Shown: piece after piece, positions 24,333-32,713 of the stretch
Numbering within the stretch: the first letter of the stretch is position 1
Layout of the letters: each line of letters begins with the position of its first letter
Source of the DNA: Chloroflexota bacterium
GTDB lineage: Bacteria > Chloroflexota > Anaerolineae > Anaerolineales > Villigracilaceae
DNA length: 64,000 nucleotides
NCBI GenBank assembly: GCA_013388685.1
Contig: JACAET010000039.1
Location: forward strand, 1 to 64,000
Direction: 5' to 3'
Translations under genes and position numbers: made by a program
The notes under the pieces: generated by a model
What the model was told of the DNA's origin: nothing
The model's database searches: none
What the model saw: the letters and a program-made list of their open reading frames with translations, nothing else

Positions 24333-26065
24333 GACAACAATATGCCGTCCGTTCCATGTTTCTCGCCGCCGTGCTGGCGATGGTCGCCATGGGTATCCTC
24401 GCGCAGATGATCCGCATTCAGAACAGCGAACAGGCGAAACAGCTGCTCAAGTATGGCGATCTGCTGGCGGGGGAGTTTCGCACTTTCCAACCGGAGCGCG
24501 GCGAGATTTACGATCGGAACGGTCACCTGCTGGCGGGTAATCGCACTGTTTACGAAGTGGGGGTCAGCCTGGAGGAGATGGAAGATGTGGATGCCCTGGC
24601 GTATGTCCTGGGCGTGTATCTGCAAATGACCGAAGCCGAGGTCAAGGACAAACTTCTCCACTCCCCCGAAACCTGGACGTATGTGGTGATCAAGGATTAT
24701 GTGGATGCGGCGACGGTGAATGTCTTGCAGGAGGTCTTGAAACGGCTGGAGGAGGAAGACGACCACCGTCTCGACGGTCTCGGTTTCAAGCCGCACTTTA
24801 CGCGCAGTTATCCCGAGAAAACTCTCGCCTCCAATATCCTGGGCTTTGTCGCACGCGACGGGCGCGGCTACTTCGGCGTCGAAGAAAAATACAATGACCT
24901 GCTAGCGGGAAATCCCGTCAAGATATGGGTGCCGCGCGACCCGAACAAAGCCGTGGATATTCCCAAGATTCCCAACGGCACGACACTGGTCCTTACACTC
25001 AACCGCGACCTTCAGGCGAAGGTCGAAAAAATTCTCGACCAATCCATCATCGAATATGGCGCAAAGAACGGCACCATCATCGTCATGGACCCCAAGACCG
25101 GCGAAATTCTCGCTATGGCGTCCACCCCGCGCATGGACTTGAACAACTACACCGACTACTTTAAAATCTTCGACGACGGCAGCGCCTACAATCGTTCCAT
25201 TGGCATGGCATATGAAGCGGGGTCGGTGGTCAAAATCCTCACCATGGCGGCGGCGCTCGACACCGGCACCGTCACCCCCGAAACCACCTATATTGACACC
25301 GGTTCCATCACTGTGGGCGGCATCACCATCCAAAACTGGAACCGTCAACCCTGGGGACAGCGCAACATGATCGAATGCCTGCAGCACTCGCTCAATGTCT
25401 GTCTGGCGTGGGTTGCCACCCAAATGGGCTCGCTCAACTTCTATTCCTACATGGATCGCTTCGGGCTGGGACATCGCACCGGCGTGGACCTGGCTGACGA
25501 AGCCATGGGCAGGCTCAAGGTCCCGGGTGATTCGGACTGGTATCCCGTGGACCTCGGCACCAACGCCTTCGGTCAGGGCGTCACCGTCACGCCGCTCCAG
25601 ATGATGATGGCGGCAAGCGCCATTGCCAACGAGGGTCAGATGGTCACGCCGCACGTGCTGTACGCCATGCTGCGCGACGGACATCAATACAATGTGCCTT
25701 CGCAATATGCCGGCTCGCCCATCAAAGCGGAGACTGCCCGTATCCTCAACGAAATGCTCGCTGTATCCCTGCAGAACGAATCGGCCAACGCCCTCCTGCC
25801 CGGTTATCGTCTGGCAGGCAAGACCGGCACGGCCCAAATCCCCACCCCGCTCGGATACGACCCCAACCACACCAACGTCTCCTTCATCGGCTGGGGACCG
25901 GTGGACGACCCTCGCTTCATGATCTACGTCTGGCTCCAGGAACCGACCACCTCCATCTGGAGTTCGGAGACCGCCGCGCCCGTCTTTTCGCAAGTCGCCG
26001 AACAGACCGTCATCGCCCTCAACATCCCGCCCGACCTTGTTCGCCTCCAATACGGATCCCGCTAA
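24329..26065 (+). CDS. ftsI: Septal penicillin-binding protein (class B transpeptidase)
   Basis: 578 aa. One N-terminal membrane helix, a dimerisation domain starting at PERGEIYDRNGHLLAGN, then the transpeptidase domain with S299-V-V-K (the acylated Ser), S354-L-N and K498-T-G. It cross-links septal peptidoglycan. The first motif is AGSVVK where PGSTFK is usual. No PASTA domains follow. It overlaps ftsL by 4 bp and murF by 1 bp, so the three are translationally coupled. In most dcw clusters murE follows; here murF does. Confidence 0.95.
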   Translation: MRQQYAVRSMFLAAVLAMVAMGILAQMIRIQNSEQAKQLLKYGDLLAGEFRTFQPERGEIYDRNGHLLAGNRTVYEVGVSLEEMEDVDALAYVLGVYLQMTEAEVKDKLLHSPETWTYVVIKDYVDAATVNVLQEVLKRLEEEDDHRLDGLGFKPHFTRSYPEKTLASNILGFVARDGRGYFGVEEKYNDLLAGNPVKIWVPRDPNKAVDIPKIPNGTTLVLTLNRDLQAKVEKILDQSIIEYGAKNGTIIVMDPKTGEILAMASTPRMDLNNYTDYFKIFDDGSAYNRSIGMAYEAGSVVKILTMAAALDTGTVTPETTYIDTGSITVGGITIQNWNRQPWGQRNMIECLQHSLNVCLAWVATQMGSLNFYSYMDRFGLGHRTGVDLADEAMGRLKVPGDSDWYPVDLGTNAFGQGVTVTPLQMMMAASAIANEGQMVTPHVLYAMLRDGHQYNVPSQYAGSPIKAETARILNEMLAVSLQNESANALLPGYRLAGKTGTAQIPTPLGYDPNHTNVSFIGWGPVDDPRFMIYVWLQEPTTSIWSSETAAPVFSQVAEQTVIALNIPPDLVRLQYGSR

Positions 26066-27495
26066 TGCTGACCATTGCCGACGCTCTCGAAGCCCTGACG
26101 ACCTTCCGTCCGCAAGCCGTTTCGGTCATCACCGAAGCAGTGATCGACTCGCGCCAGGTGATCCCCGGCTCTCTCTTCGTTGCCATTCCCGGCGAAAAAA
26201 CGGACGGGCATGACTTTGTTGAAGAGGCATTTCGACGGGGGGCGTCTTTCGCTTTAATCCAACGGGATGCGATTGCAAACGCCTCTTTCCGCACCCTTGA
26301 CCTGCGCACTGTTTCCTCCGCCGACTCCTACGCCGGTTTCGACTTTTCGCCTCCTCTCTGCCTGCGCGTGGACAACACCGTCTCTGCCCTCCAGCAGATT
26401 GCCCGCTTCTGGCGGCGCAAACTCAGCCTGCGCGTCATCGGCATCACCGGCAGTGTTGGCAAATCCACCACCAAAGAGATGGCGGCGGAGGTTTTGAGCA
26501 CGCGCTACCGCACGCTCAAAAGCCCGGGCAACCTCAACAACGAAATCGGTCTACCGCTGACCGTGACGCGCCTGAGTTCCGGCTACCAGCACGCTGTGAT
26601 GGAAATGGGCTTCTATGTCCCCGGCGAAATTGCCTTTCTGTGCGATATTGCTCTGCCGCAGGTGGGCGTGGTCACCAACGTTGGCACCGTCCACGCCGAA
26701 CGCGCCGGTTCGCAGGAAGCCATCGCACGCGGCAAAGCAGAATTAGTGCAAGCCCTGCCGCCCGCTCCCGAAGGTGTTGCCATCCTCAACTTCGATGACC
26801 CCTGGGTGCGCAAAATGGAGGAGAAGACCAAGGCGCGCGTTTTCTTCTATGGCTTGTCGCCCGAGGCGCATCTTTGGGCAGACCGCGTCGAAGGATTGGG
26901 GTTGGACGGCATCCGCTTCCGCCTGCATTACCAGGGCGAGACGCTGTACGCCAAAATCCCGCTGATAGGACGTCACTCCGTGCATACGGCTTTGCGCGCC
27001 GCTGCAGTGGGGCTGGTGGAAGGCATGAACTGGCAGGAGATCCTCGAAGGCTTGAGCCAGGGACATACCCAGTTGCGCCTTGTCGCTGTCCGCAGTGAGA
27101 GCGGCGCGTTACTGCTCGACGACACCTACAACGCCTCTCCCGAATCCATGCTTGCCGCCCTCAACCTGCTCGACGAACTCGACGGACGCAAAGTGGCGGT
27201 GCTGGGCGACATGCTTGAACTCGGTCCCTACGAACGCGGCGGACACGAAATGGTCGGTTTGCGCGCCGGACAGGTGGCAGAGGTCCTGCTCACGCTGGGC
27301 GAACGCGCCCGCATCATTGCCGAAGCCGCCCGCCGCGGTAACGGTAAGAAAAAACTCATCCTTGAATTCACTTCCCAGGAGCCGCTCTTGGACTGGCTGA
27401 AGAACAACCTCACCCCAAAGGACGTGGTCCTGATCAAAGGCTCGCACAGTCTGCGCATGGATCGCATCACCAGCGCGCTGGAGGTGCGCTCATGA
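26065..27495 (+). CDS. murF: UDP-MurNAc-tripeptide--D-Ala-D-Ala ligase
   Basis: 476 aa, a Mur ligase. The ATP loop is GITGSVGKST (126-135); LNNEIGLPLTV and VMEMGFYVPGEI are typical MurF blocks, as is LLDDTYNASPESM in the C-terminal domain. It adds D-Ala-D-Ala to the stem peptide in the cytoplasm. I considered MurE because no murE is present, but the N-terminal domain and the DDTYNASP motif are those of MurF. The start overlaps the ftsI stop (TAATG), and the end overlaps mraY by 4 bp. Confidence 0.93.
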   Translation: MLTIADALEALTTFRPQAVSVITEAVIDSRQVIPGSLFVAIPGEKTDGHDFVEEAFRRGASFALIQRDAIANASFRTLDLRTVSSADSYAGFDFSPPLCLRVDNTVSALQQIARFWRRKLSLRVIGITGSVGKSTTKEMAAEVLSTRYRTLKSPGNLNNEIGLPLTVTRLSSGYQHAVMEMGFYVPGEIAFLCDIALPQVGVVTNVGTVHAERAGSQEAIARGKAELVQALPPAPEGVAILNFDDPWVRKMEEKTKARVFFYGLSPEAHLWADRVEGLGLDGIRFRLHYQGETLYAKIPLIGRHSVHTALRAAAVGLVEGMNWQEILEGLSQGHTQLRLVAVRSESGALLLDDTYNASPESMLAALNLLDELDGRKVAVLGDMLELGPYERGGHEMVGLRAGQVAEVLLTLGERARIIAEAARRGNGKKKLILEFTSQEPLLDWLKNNLTPKDVVLIKGSHSLRMDRITSALEVRS

Positions 27496-28487
27496 CTCAA
27501 AACAACGCCTTTGTGCTGGGGCTTGCCATGTTTTCCTTTGTCATGACGGTCATCTGGGGACCGCCGCTTCTTCGCGTCCTGCGGCATTTCAAGGTTGGCA
27601 AGATCATCCGCGTGGAGGAACCGGATCGTCACCGCCTCAAAATGGGAACCCCGACCATGGGCGGCATTCTGTTTATCATTCCCGTTTTACTGCTGACGGG
27701 ATTGCTCAACGCCGCCAACCTCATCGGGTTCGACGTGATCGGCAGTTCGGTGCTGGTGCCTCTGATTGTCCTAGTGGCGTATGGCGCGCTGGGCGCGATT
27801 GACGATTGGGAGGGGATTCGCGGAAAGCGCCGCGGCGAAGGCATGACCGCCCGCGCCAAATTCCTGGGTCAGGTGGTGCTGGCGTTGGGGACCGCCTACG
27901 TCTTGAAATATTTCCTCGATGTACCGGAAATGCTTCTGCCGGGCATCAAGGGCGAGATCGAACTGGGCTGGTGGTATGTGCCGATCGCCGCCTTTATCAT
28001 TGTGAGCGAGTCGAACGCCGTCAATTTCACGGACGGCTTGGACGGTTTGGCAGGGTTGATTACAGCCACCGCTTTTGCCGCGTTCGGCGGCATTGCCCTG
28101 CTACAGGGGCAGATTTTCCTTGCCCGCTTTTGTTTTACCGTGGTGGGCGCCTTGTTCGGTTTCCTGTGGTTCAATGTGCATCCCGCCGAATTGATCATGG
28201 GCGATACCGGCTCGCTGGCGCTCGGTTCGACGCTGGCGGTCGTGGCGTTGATGACCGGACAGTGGCCCCTGCTTCTGATTGTGGCTGTGGTGCCTCTGGC
28301 TGAGGCGTTGAGCGTTGTGATCCAGATCGGTTATTTCAAATTGACAAAAGGCAGGCGTTTCTTCAAAATGGCGCCCATCCACCTGCATTTCGAACTGCTT
28401 GGCTGGAGCGAAACACAAGTGGTGCAGCGTTTTTGGCTGATTGCCCTGCTGGCGGCAATGGTCGGCATCGGTCTGGCGTTGGTGTAA
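27492..28487 (+). CDS. mraY: Phospho-MurNAc-pentapeptide transferase
   Basis: 331 aa integral membrane enzyme that links phospho-MurNAc-pentapeptide to undecaprenyl phosphate (lipid I). KMGTPTMGG near residue 50, GAIDDWEG with paired Asp, SNAVNFTDGLDGLAG and FNVHPAELIMGDTGSLALG are all MraY signatures, and PIHLHFELLGWSE near the end is the conserved His loop. About ten membrane helices are apparent. It follows murF directly. Confidence 0.96.
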   Translation: MTQNNAFVLGLAMFSFVMTVIWGPPLLRVLRHFKVGKIIRVEEPDRHRLKMGTPTMGGILFIIPVLLLTGLLNAANLIGFDVIGSSVLVPLIVLVAYGALGAIDDWEGIRGKRRGEGMTARAKFLGQVVLALGTAYVLKYFLDVPEMLLPGIKGEIELGWWYVPIAAFIIVSESNAVNFTDGLDGLAGLITATAFAAFGGIALLQGQIFLARFCFTVVGALFGFLWFNVHPAELIMGDTGSLALGSTLAVVALMTGQWPLLLIVAVVPLAEALSVVIQIGYFKLTKGRRFFKMAPIHLHFELLGWSETQVVQRFWLIALLAAMVGIGLALV

Positions 28488-28490
28488 ATT

Positions 28491-28541
28491 CTCCCTCACC
28501 CCAAATCCCTCTCCCACCGGGAGAAGGGCTGGGGTGAGGGG
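28491..28541. repeat. Palindromic repeat (CTCACCCC family) between mraY and murD
   Basis: CTCCCTCACCCC and CCCTCTCCC pair with GGGAGAAGGG and GGGGTGAGGGGA around the loop ACC. A related copy is at 43431-43487. It is the only dispersed repeat inside the otherwise tightly packed cluster, between the mraY stop and the murD start. Confidence 0.8.
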
Positions 28542-28551
28542 ATAACGAATT

Positions 28552-29931
28552 ATGAAAACGAACTGGAAAGACAAACGCGTACTCATTCTCGGAGCCGCCC
28601 GTCAGGGACTTGCCCTGGCGCGCTGGCTTTCCATTCAAGGCGCGCGCGTCACGTTGAACGATGTGCGCGGCGAGCAGGCATTGCGCGCCGCCAAACAATC
28701 GCTTGCCGAATTCGAGGTGACCTGGGCTTTGGGCGGACACCCGCTCGAACTGCTGGACTCCACCGATGTGTTGTGTCTCTCCGGCGGAATCCCGCTCACC
28801 CTACCGCTCGTGGCTGCGGCAGTCTCGAGGGGCATTCCCCTCTCGAACGACTCGCAAATCTTCATGGAAGTGGTTCCCTGCAGGACCATCGGCATTACCG
28901 GGTCGGCGGGCAAGACGACCACCACGACGCTGGTCGGCAATATGGCAAAACTTGCTTACGGTGTAAACGCCTACGTCGGCGGGAACATCGGCGACCCCCT
29001 GCTGAATTATGTGGATACCATGAAGCCCGAAGATATTGCCATCCTGGAACTATCGTCCTTCCAACTGGAGCAGATGACCCTTTCCCCGAACGTTGCCGCC
29101 ATCCTGAACATCACGCCCAATCATCTCGACCGCCACGGCACGATGGAAGCGTACACCGCCGCCAAGGCGCGCATTCTGGAATTCCAGTCGAAGGAAGATG
29201 CCGCCATCGTTGGTCACGACGATCCGGGTGCCTGGAATTTGCGGAACCGCGTGCGCGGCAGATTGCTCACCTTCAGCATGAACGCATTGGACGAAGGCTT
29301 GGATGGCGCCTACCTGCACGACGGCTTGCTGAATCTGCGTGAAGGCAACGCCTACCTGCCCCTGCTCCTGCGCGAGAAGATTCAACTGCGCGGCGACCAT
29401 AATGTGCAAAATGTACTGGCGGCGTTTGCCATCGGTCATGCCGCCGGTTTTCCTCTCGATTCCATGCTCGAAGCCGTGGAGGAGTTTCGCGGCGTGCCTC
29501 ACCGCCTGGAATTTGTCCGCGAATGGAACGGCGTGCGCTGGTATAACGATTCGATTGCCACCGCGCCCGAAAGAAGCATGGCGGCGATCCGCTCGTTCGA
29601 GGAGCCCATTGTCCTTCTGCTCGGCGGGCGCGACAAAGACCTGCCCTGGGAAGACCTGCTCCGCCTGGCGAATGAGCGCGTGGATCACATCGTGCTGTTT
29701 GGCGAGGCGGCGGAAAAGATCGAGAAAACCGCGGCAGGGCTGGCGTCTGAAAGGAGGCGTTTCTCGCTGACAAAGGTGGGCGGACTCGAAGAGGCGGTCC
29801 GCAAGGCGGCGGAGGTCGCCGAACCGGGGGATGTCGTTCTGCTCTCGCCGGGCGGCACGAGCTTCGATGAATTTGTTGATTTTGCCGAACGCGGAGAAAG
29901 GTTTGCAGAATGGGTACGAGAACTTTCGTAA
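28552..29931 (+). CDS. murD: UDP-MurNAc-L-Ala--D-Glu ligase
   Basis: 459 aa Mur ligase that adds D-glutamate to UDP-MurNAc-L-Ala. The N-terminal Rossmann-like domain reads VLILGAARQGLALARWL; the ATP loop is GITGSAGKTT (114-123); LELSSFQLEQM and NITPNHLDRHG are strong MurD signatures, and WYNDSIATAPE and LLLGGRDKDLPW mark the C-terminal domain. It overlaps ftsW by 22 bp. The preceding gap carries a palindromic repeat, so its expression may be partly uncoupled from mraY. Confidence 0.96.
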   Translation: MKTNWKDKRVLILGAARQGLALARWLSIQGARVTLNDVRGEQALRAAKQSLAEFEVTWALGGHPLELLDSTDVLCLSGGIPLTLPLVAAAVSRGIPLSNDSQIFMEVVPCRTIGITGSAGKTTTTTLVGNMAKLAYGVNAYVGGNIGDPLLNYVDTMKPEDIAILELSSFQLEQMTLSPNVAAILNITPNHLDRHGTMEAYTAAKARILEFQSKEDAAIVGHDDPGAWNLRNRVRGRLLTFSMNALDEGLDGAYLHDGLLNLREGNAYLPLLLREKIQLRGDHNVQNVLAAFAIGHAAGFPLDSMLEAVEEFRGVPHRLEFVREWNGVRWYNDSIATAPERSMAAIRSFEEPIVLLLGGRDKDLPWEDLLRLANERVDHIVLFGEAAEKIEKTAAGLASERRRFSLTKVGGLEEAVRKAAEVAEPGDVVLLSPGGTSFDEFVDFAERGERFAEWVRELS

Positions 29932-31157
29932 ACGACCGCGCCTCGTTTTTGCTGTCGCGCAACTGGAGACGCGGCGTGGACATGCCCTTGGCGCTGACGG
30001 TGGCGGCGTTGATCGTGTTTGGTCTGATTATGCTGTATTCAGCCTCGTTCGATTTTTCGTTCAGTGAATACGGGTCTGCAACGTACATGTTCAAACGCCA
30101 GGTCAGGTGGCTGGGGCTCGGTCTTCTTGCCGCGTTCGTTCTTTCGCTGTTCGATTATCACCAATGGCGCCGGATGGTTCTGCCCGCCATGCTGGTGACC
30201 ATCGGCTTGCTGGTCGCCGTATTATTGATCAACGAGATTCGCCTGGGAGCATCGCGCACATTGATCAACGGCTCCTATCAGCCTTCGGAAGTCGCCAAAT
30301 TGATGGCGGTGGTCTATATTGCCGTGTGGCTCTACGCCAAACGCCAGTTCCTGCACGATGTGACGATTGGATTGATCCCCCTGGGTGTCATCTTGGGAAT
30401 CATTGGCGGTTTGATCTATCTGCAGCCGGATTTAAGCGCAGCCGCCACGGTGTTCATTCTGGGCGGTTTGTTGTTCTTCCTGGCTGGCGCGGAGATCAGG
30501 CAGATCGTCCTCCTGCTCATTCTTGCCTTCGTCATGGGCTGGGTTGTTGTGCAATTCAGCGTGACAGGACAGGACCGCGTCCATTCGTTCCTTGCCGGTT
30601 TGCAGGATCCCACCACCGCCTCGTATCACGTGCAAAGATCGTTCGAGGCGGTCATCAAGGGCGGCATTTTGGGCGTGGGACTTGGAAAGGCGGATACCAA
30701 ACTGACCGGTTTGCCGTTCGCACCCACCGACAGCATCTTCGCGGTGGTGGCGGAGGAATTCGGCTTGTTCGGAGCGGCGCTTCTCATATCCCTGTACGCG
30801 GCATTGGTCTGGCGCGGATTGGTGATTGCGCGCCGCGCGCCCGACATGCTGGGAACCCTGCTTGCCTCCGGCATGGCGTTTTGGATCGGTATCGAAGCGC
30901 TGATCAATATGTCTGTCATGGTCGGTCTCATGCCGTTCGCGGGAAACGCGCTTCCTTTTATCAGCGCGGGAGGTTCGAATCTGATCTCGACCCTGTCCGC
31001 GATCGGCATCATGTTGAACGTTTCGCGTCAGAGCAGCGAGCATGTCACACTCGCAGAAGACGAATGGAGGTCTTTCGGTGCGGTTATTGATTTGCGCCGG
31101 AGGGACGGGAGGCGGAGTGTATCCCGCGCTCGCCGTTCACAGCGCCCTCAACGCTAG
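29910..31157 (+). CDS. ftsW: Septal SEDS glycosyltransferase FtsW
   Basis: 415 aa with about ten membrane helices. LINGSYQPSEVAKL and YLQPDLSAAATVF are the SEDS signatures, with the catalytic Asp in the large loop before QRSFEAVIKGGILGVGLGK, and GLMPFAGNALPFISAGGSNLI near the end. It polymerises lipid II at the septum with FtsI. The last ~30 residues are Arg-rich and overlap the murG start by 80 bp. The start has an AAAGG ribosome site inside the end of murD. Confidence 0.95.
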   Translation: MGTRTFVNDRASFLLSRNWRRGVDMPLALTVAALIVFGLIMLYSASFDFSFSEYGSATYMFKRQVRWLGLGLLAAFVLSLFDYHQWRRMVLPAMLVTIGLLVAVLLINEIRLGASRTLINGSYQPSEVAKLMAVVYIAVWLYAKRQFLHDVTIGLIPLGVILGIIGGLIYLQPDLSAAATVFILGGLLFFLAGAEIRQIVLLLILAFVMGWVVVQFSVTGQDRVHSFLAGLQDPTTASYHVQRSFEAVIKGGILGVGLGKADTKLTGLPFAPTDSIFAVVAEEFGLFGAALLISLYAALVWRGLVIARRAPDMLGTLLASGMAFWIGIEALINMSVMVGLMPFAGNALPFISAGGSNLISTLSAIGIMLNVSRQSSEHVTLAEDEWRSFGAVIDLRRRDGRRSVSRARRSQRPQR

Positions 31158-32169
31158 ACTGCGCGACGTGGATGCGCTGTGGGTGGGCGGCGAAGGCGGT
31201 ATGGAGGAAGCCCTGGTTACGCGGCAGGGAATTACCTTCAGGAGCATCCCCGCCGCAGGTTTGCACGGTGTCGGGCTTGCGAGATTGCCGCGTAACCTGC
31301 TGACATTGACGCGCGGCATCTTTGCCGCACGGAACATTTTGAACGAATTCAAACCGGATGTCTTGTTCTTTACCGGCGGTTATGTGGCAGTGCCCATGGC
31401 GATTGCGGGGCGCTCCATCCCCAGCCTGCTCTACGTCCCAGACATCGAACCGGGCATGGCGTTGAAATCGCTGGCAGGCTTTGCCGATGCCATCGCCGTC
31501 ACGACCGAGCAATCGCAAAGGTTCTTTAAGAAAAAAGTGATCCAGACGGGATACCCGCTTCGCCCCGACCTGGCGCTGTGGGACCGCTCCACCGCCCATC
31601 GCCACCTCGGCATTTCCAGCGGACTGCCTGTCCTGCTGGTGGTGGGCGGAAGCAAGGGCGCGCGCTCCATCAACCTGGCGGTGTTGAAACACCTGCGCGC
31701 CCTGCTCGAAAGGTTCGAGCTTGTTCACATCTCCGGCGATCAGGACTGGACCTATGTGCGTCATCACCGTGAACAACTGCCCGTGGATCTTGCCGCCCGT
31801 TACCATGCCATTCCATACCTGCACGAGATGGGCGCGGCGCTGGCGGCGACAGACCTTGTGCTTTCACGTGCGGGTGCGTCCTGTCTGGGCGAATATCCAT
31901 TGTTTGGGTTGCCCGCCATTCTTGTGCCGTACCCGCATGCCTGGCGGTATCAGAAAGTGAATGCAGATTATCTGACCAGCCGCGGCGCGGCGGTCATCCT
32001 GGAAGACCAGGTTTTGGAAGATGAATTAATGAACACGCTGAACGTTTTGATGGAAAACCCGAATAAATTGCGATCCATGCGGGCGGCCATGTTCGAACTT
32101 TCCCACCCGCGTGCCGCTGAGAAGATTGCCGGTATGCTGATCGAACTGGCAGGAGAGAAAAGCCCATGA
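31078..32169 (+). CDS. murG: Lipid II synthase MurG
   Basis: 363 aa from the GTG at 31078. Transfers GlcNAc from UDP-GlcNAc to lipid I at the inner membrane face. The start VRLLICAGGTGGGVYPALAV is the lipid-I-side glycine loop; LVVGGSKGARSIN and SRAGASCLGEYPLFGLPAILVPYP are the UDP-GlcNAc site motifs. The GTG is preferred because ATGGAGG lies 7 nt upstream; an ATG at 31042 would add 12 unconserved residues. It overlaps ftsW by 80 bp and the next gene by 4 bp. Confidence 0.95.
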   Translation: MRLLICAGGTGGGVYPALAVHSALNARLRDVDALWVGGEGGMEEALVTRQGITFRSIPAAGLHGVGLARLPRNLLTLTRGIFAARNILNEFKPDVLFFTGGYVAVPMAIAGRSIPSLLYVPDIEPGMALKSLAGFADAIAVTTEQSQRFFKKKVIQTGYPLRPDLALWDRSTAHRHLGISSGLPVLLVVGGSKGARSINLAVLKHLRALLERFELVHISGDQDWTYVRHHREQLPVDLAARYHAIPYLHEMGAALAATDLVLSRAGASCLGEYPLFGLPAILVPYPHAWRYQKVNADYLTSRGAAVILEDQVLEDELMNTLNVLMENPNKLRSMRAAMFELSHPRAAEKIAGMLIELAGEKSP

Positions 32170-32696
32170 TGAGTATCGTATATGTCTTTTGGATGTACGT
32201 CATCCTGTTTGGCGTCATCGGCGCCATGCGAGGCTGGGCAAAGGAATTACTGGTTTCCTTCAGCGTAATTCTCTCCCTGGCGCTGACCCACGTCCTTCGC
32301 AAATATATTCCGCTGGCGAGCAATCTGCCCGAGACCGACGAATCCCTGTTTTGGGTGCGGACTGTCATTCTGCTGGTTCTGGTGTATTTCGGATACCAGA
32401 CCGTCATCAGCATTCCGCATCTCGCTTCGAGAGCCGCGCGCGAGCGTTTACAAGACACCCTCTTCGGCGCGATTCTGGGCGGATTGAATGGTTACTTCAT
32501 TGCCGGCTCGATTCTGTACTACGTCCATGTCGCGGATTATGCCTTCCAAGACGTAATCCTCAAACCGACCGACCCGGAACTGTTGCAAACGGTCAACCAG
32601 ATGATGCAATTCATGCCGCCGCAGCTCCTCGGCGAACCGGGCATCTACTTTGCCATTATCCTGGCATTCGTCTTTGTGCTGGTTGTTTACATCTGA
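32166..32696 (+). CDS. CvpA-like four-helix membrane protein
   Basis: 176 aa. The start WMYVILFGVIGAMRGWAKELLV is the CvpA/DedE pattern (first helix then GxxRGxxKE-like turn), followed by three more membrane helices, the last at the very C-terminus. CvpA proteins are needed for colicin V production and envelope stress tolerance in other bacteria; the mechanism is unclear. It begins with an ATG overlapping the murG stop (AGGAG-type site upstream) and ends 17 bp before murC, so it is fully built into the wall operon. A wall- or septum-related role is suggested by location only. Confidence 0.65.
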   Translation: MMSIVYVFWMYVILFGVIGAMRGWAKELLVSFSVILSLALTHVLRKYIPLASNLPETDESLFWVRTVILLVLVYFGYQTVISIPHLASRAARERLQDTLFGAILGGLNGYFIAGSILYYVHVADYAFQDVILKPTDPELLQTVNQMMQFMPPQLLGEPGIYFAIILAFVFVLVVYI

Positions 32697-32713
32697 AGTC
32701 CGACGACGAGCCT

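Noticed and set aside
24902..26050. 382-aa minus-strand ORF opposite ftsI
   Set aside because: Shadow of the penicillin-binding protein gene.
32189..32713. Extended murC ORF of 645 aa
   Set aside because: The extra 175 residues are the out-of-frame reading of the CvpA-like gene; MurC's conserved N-terminus begins at 32714.
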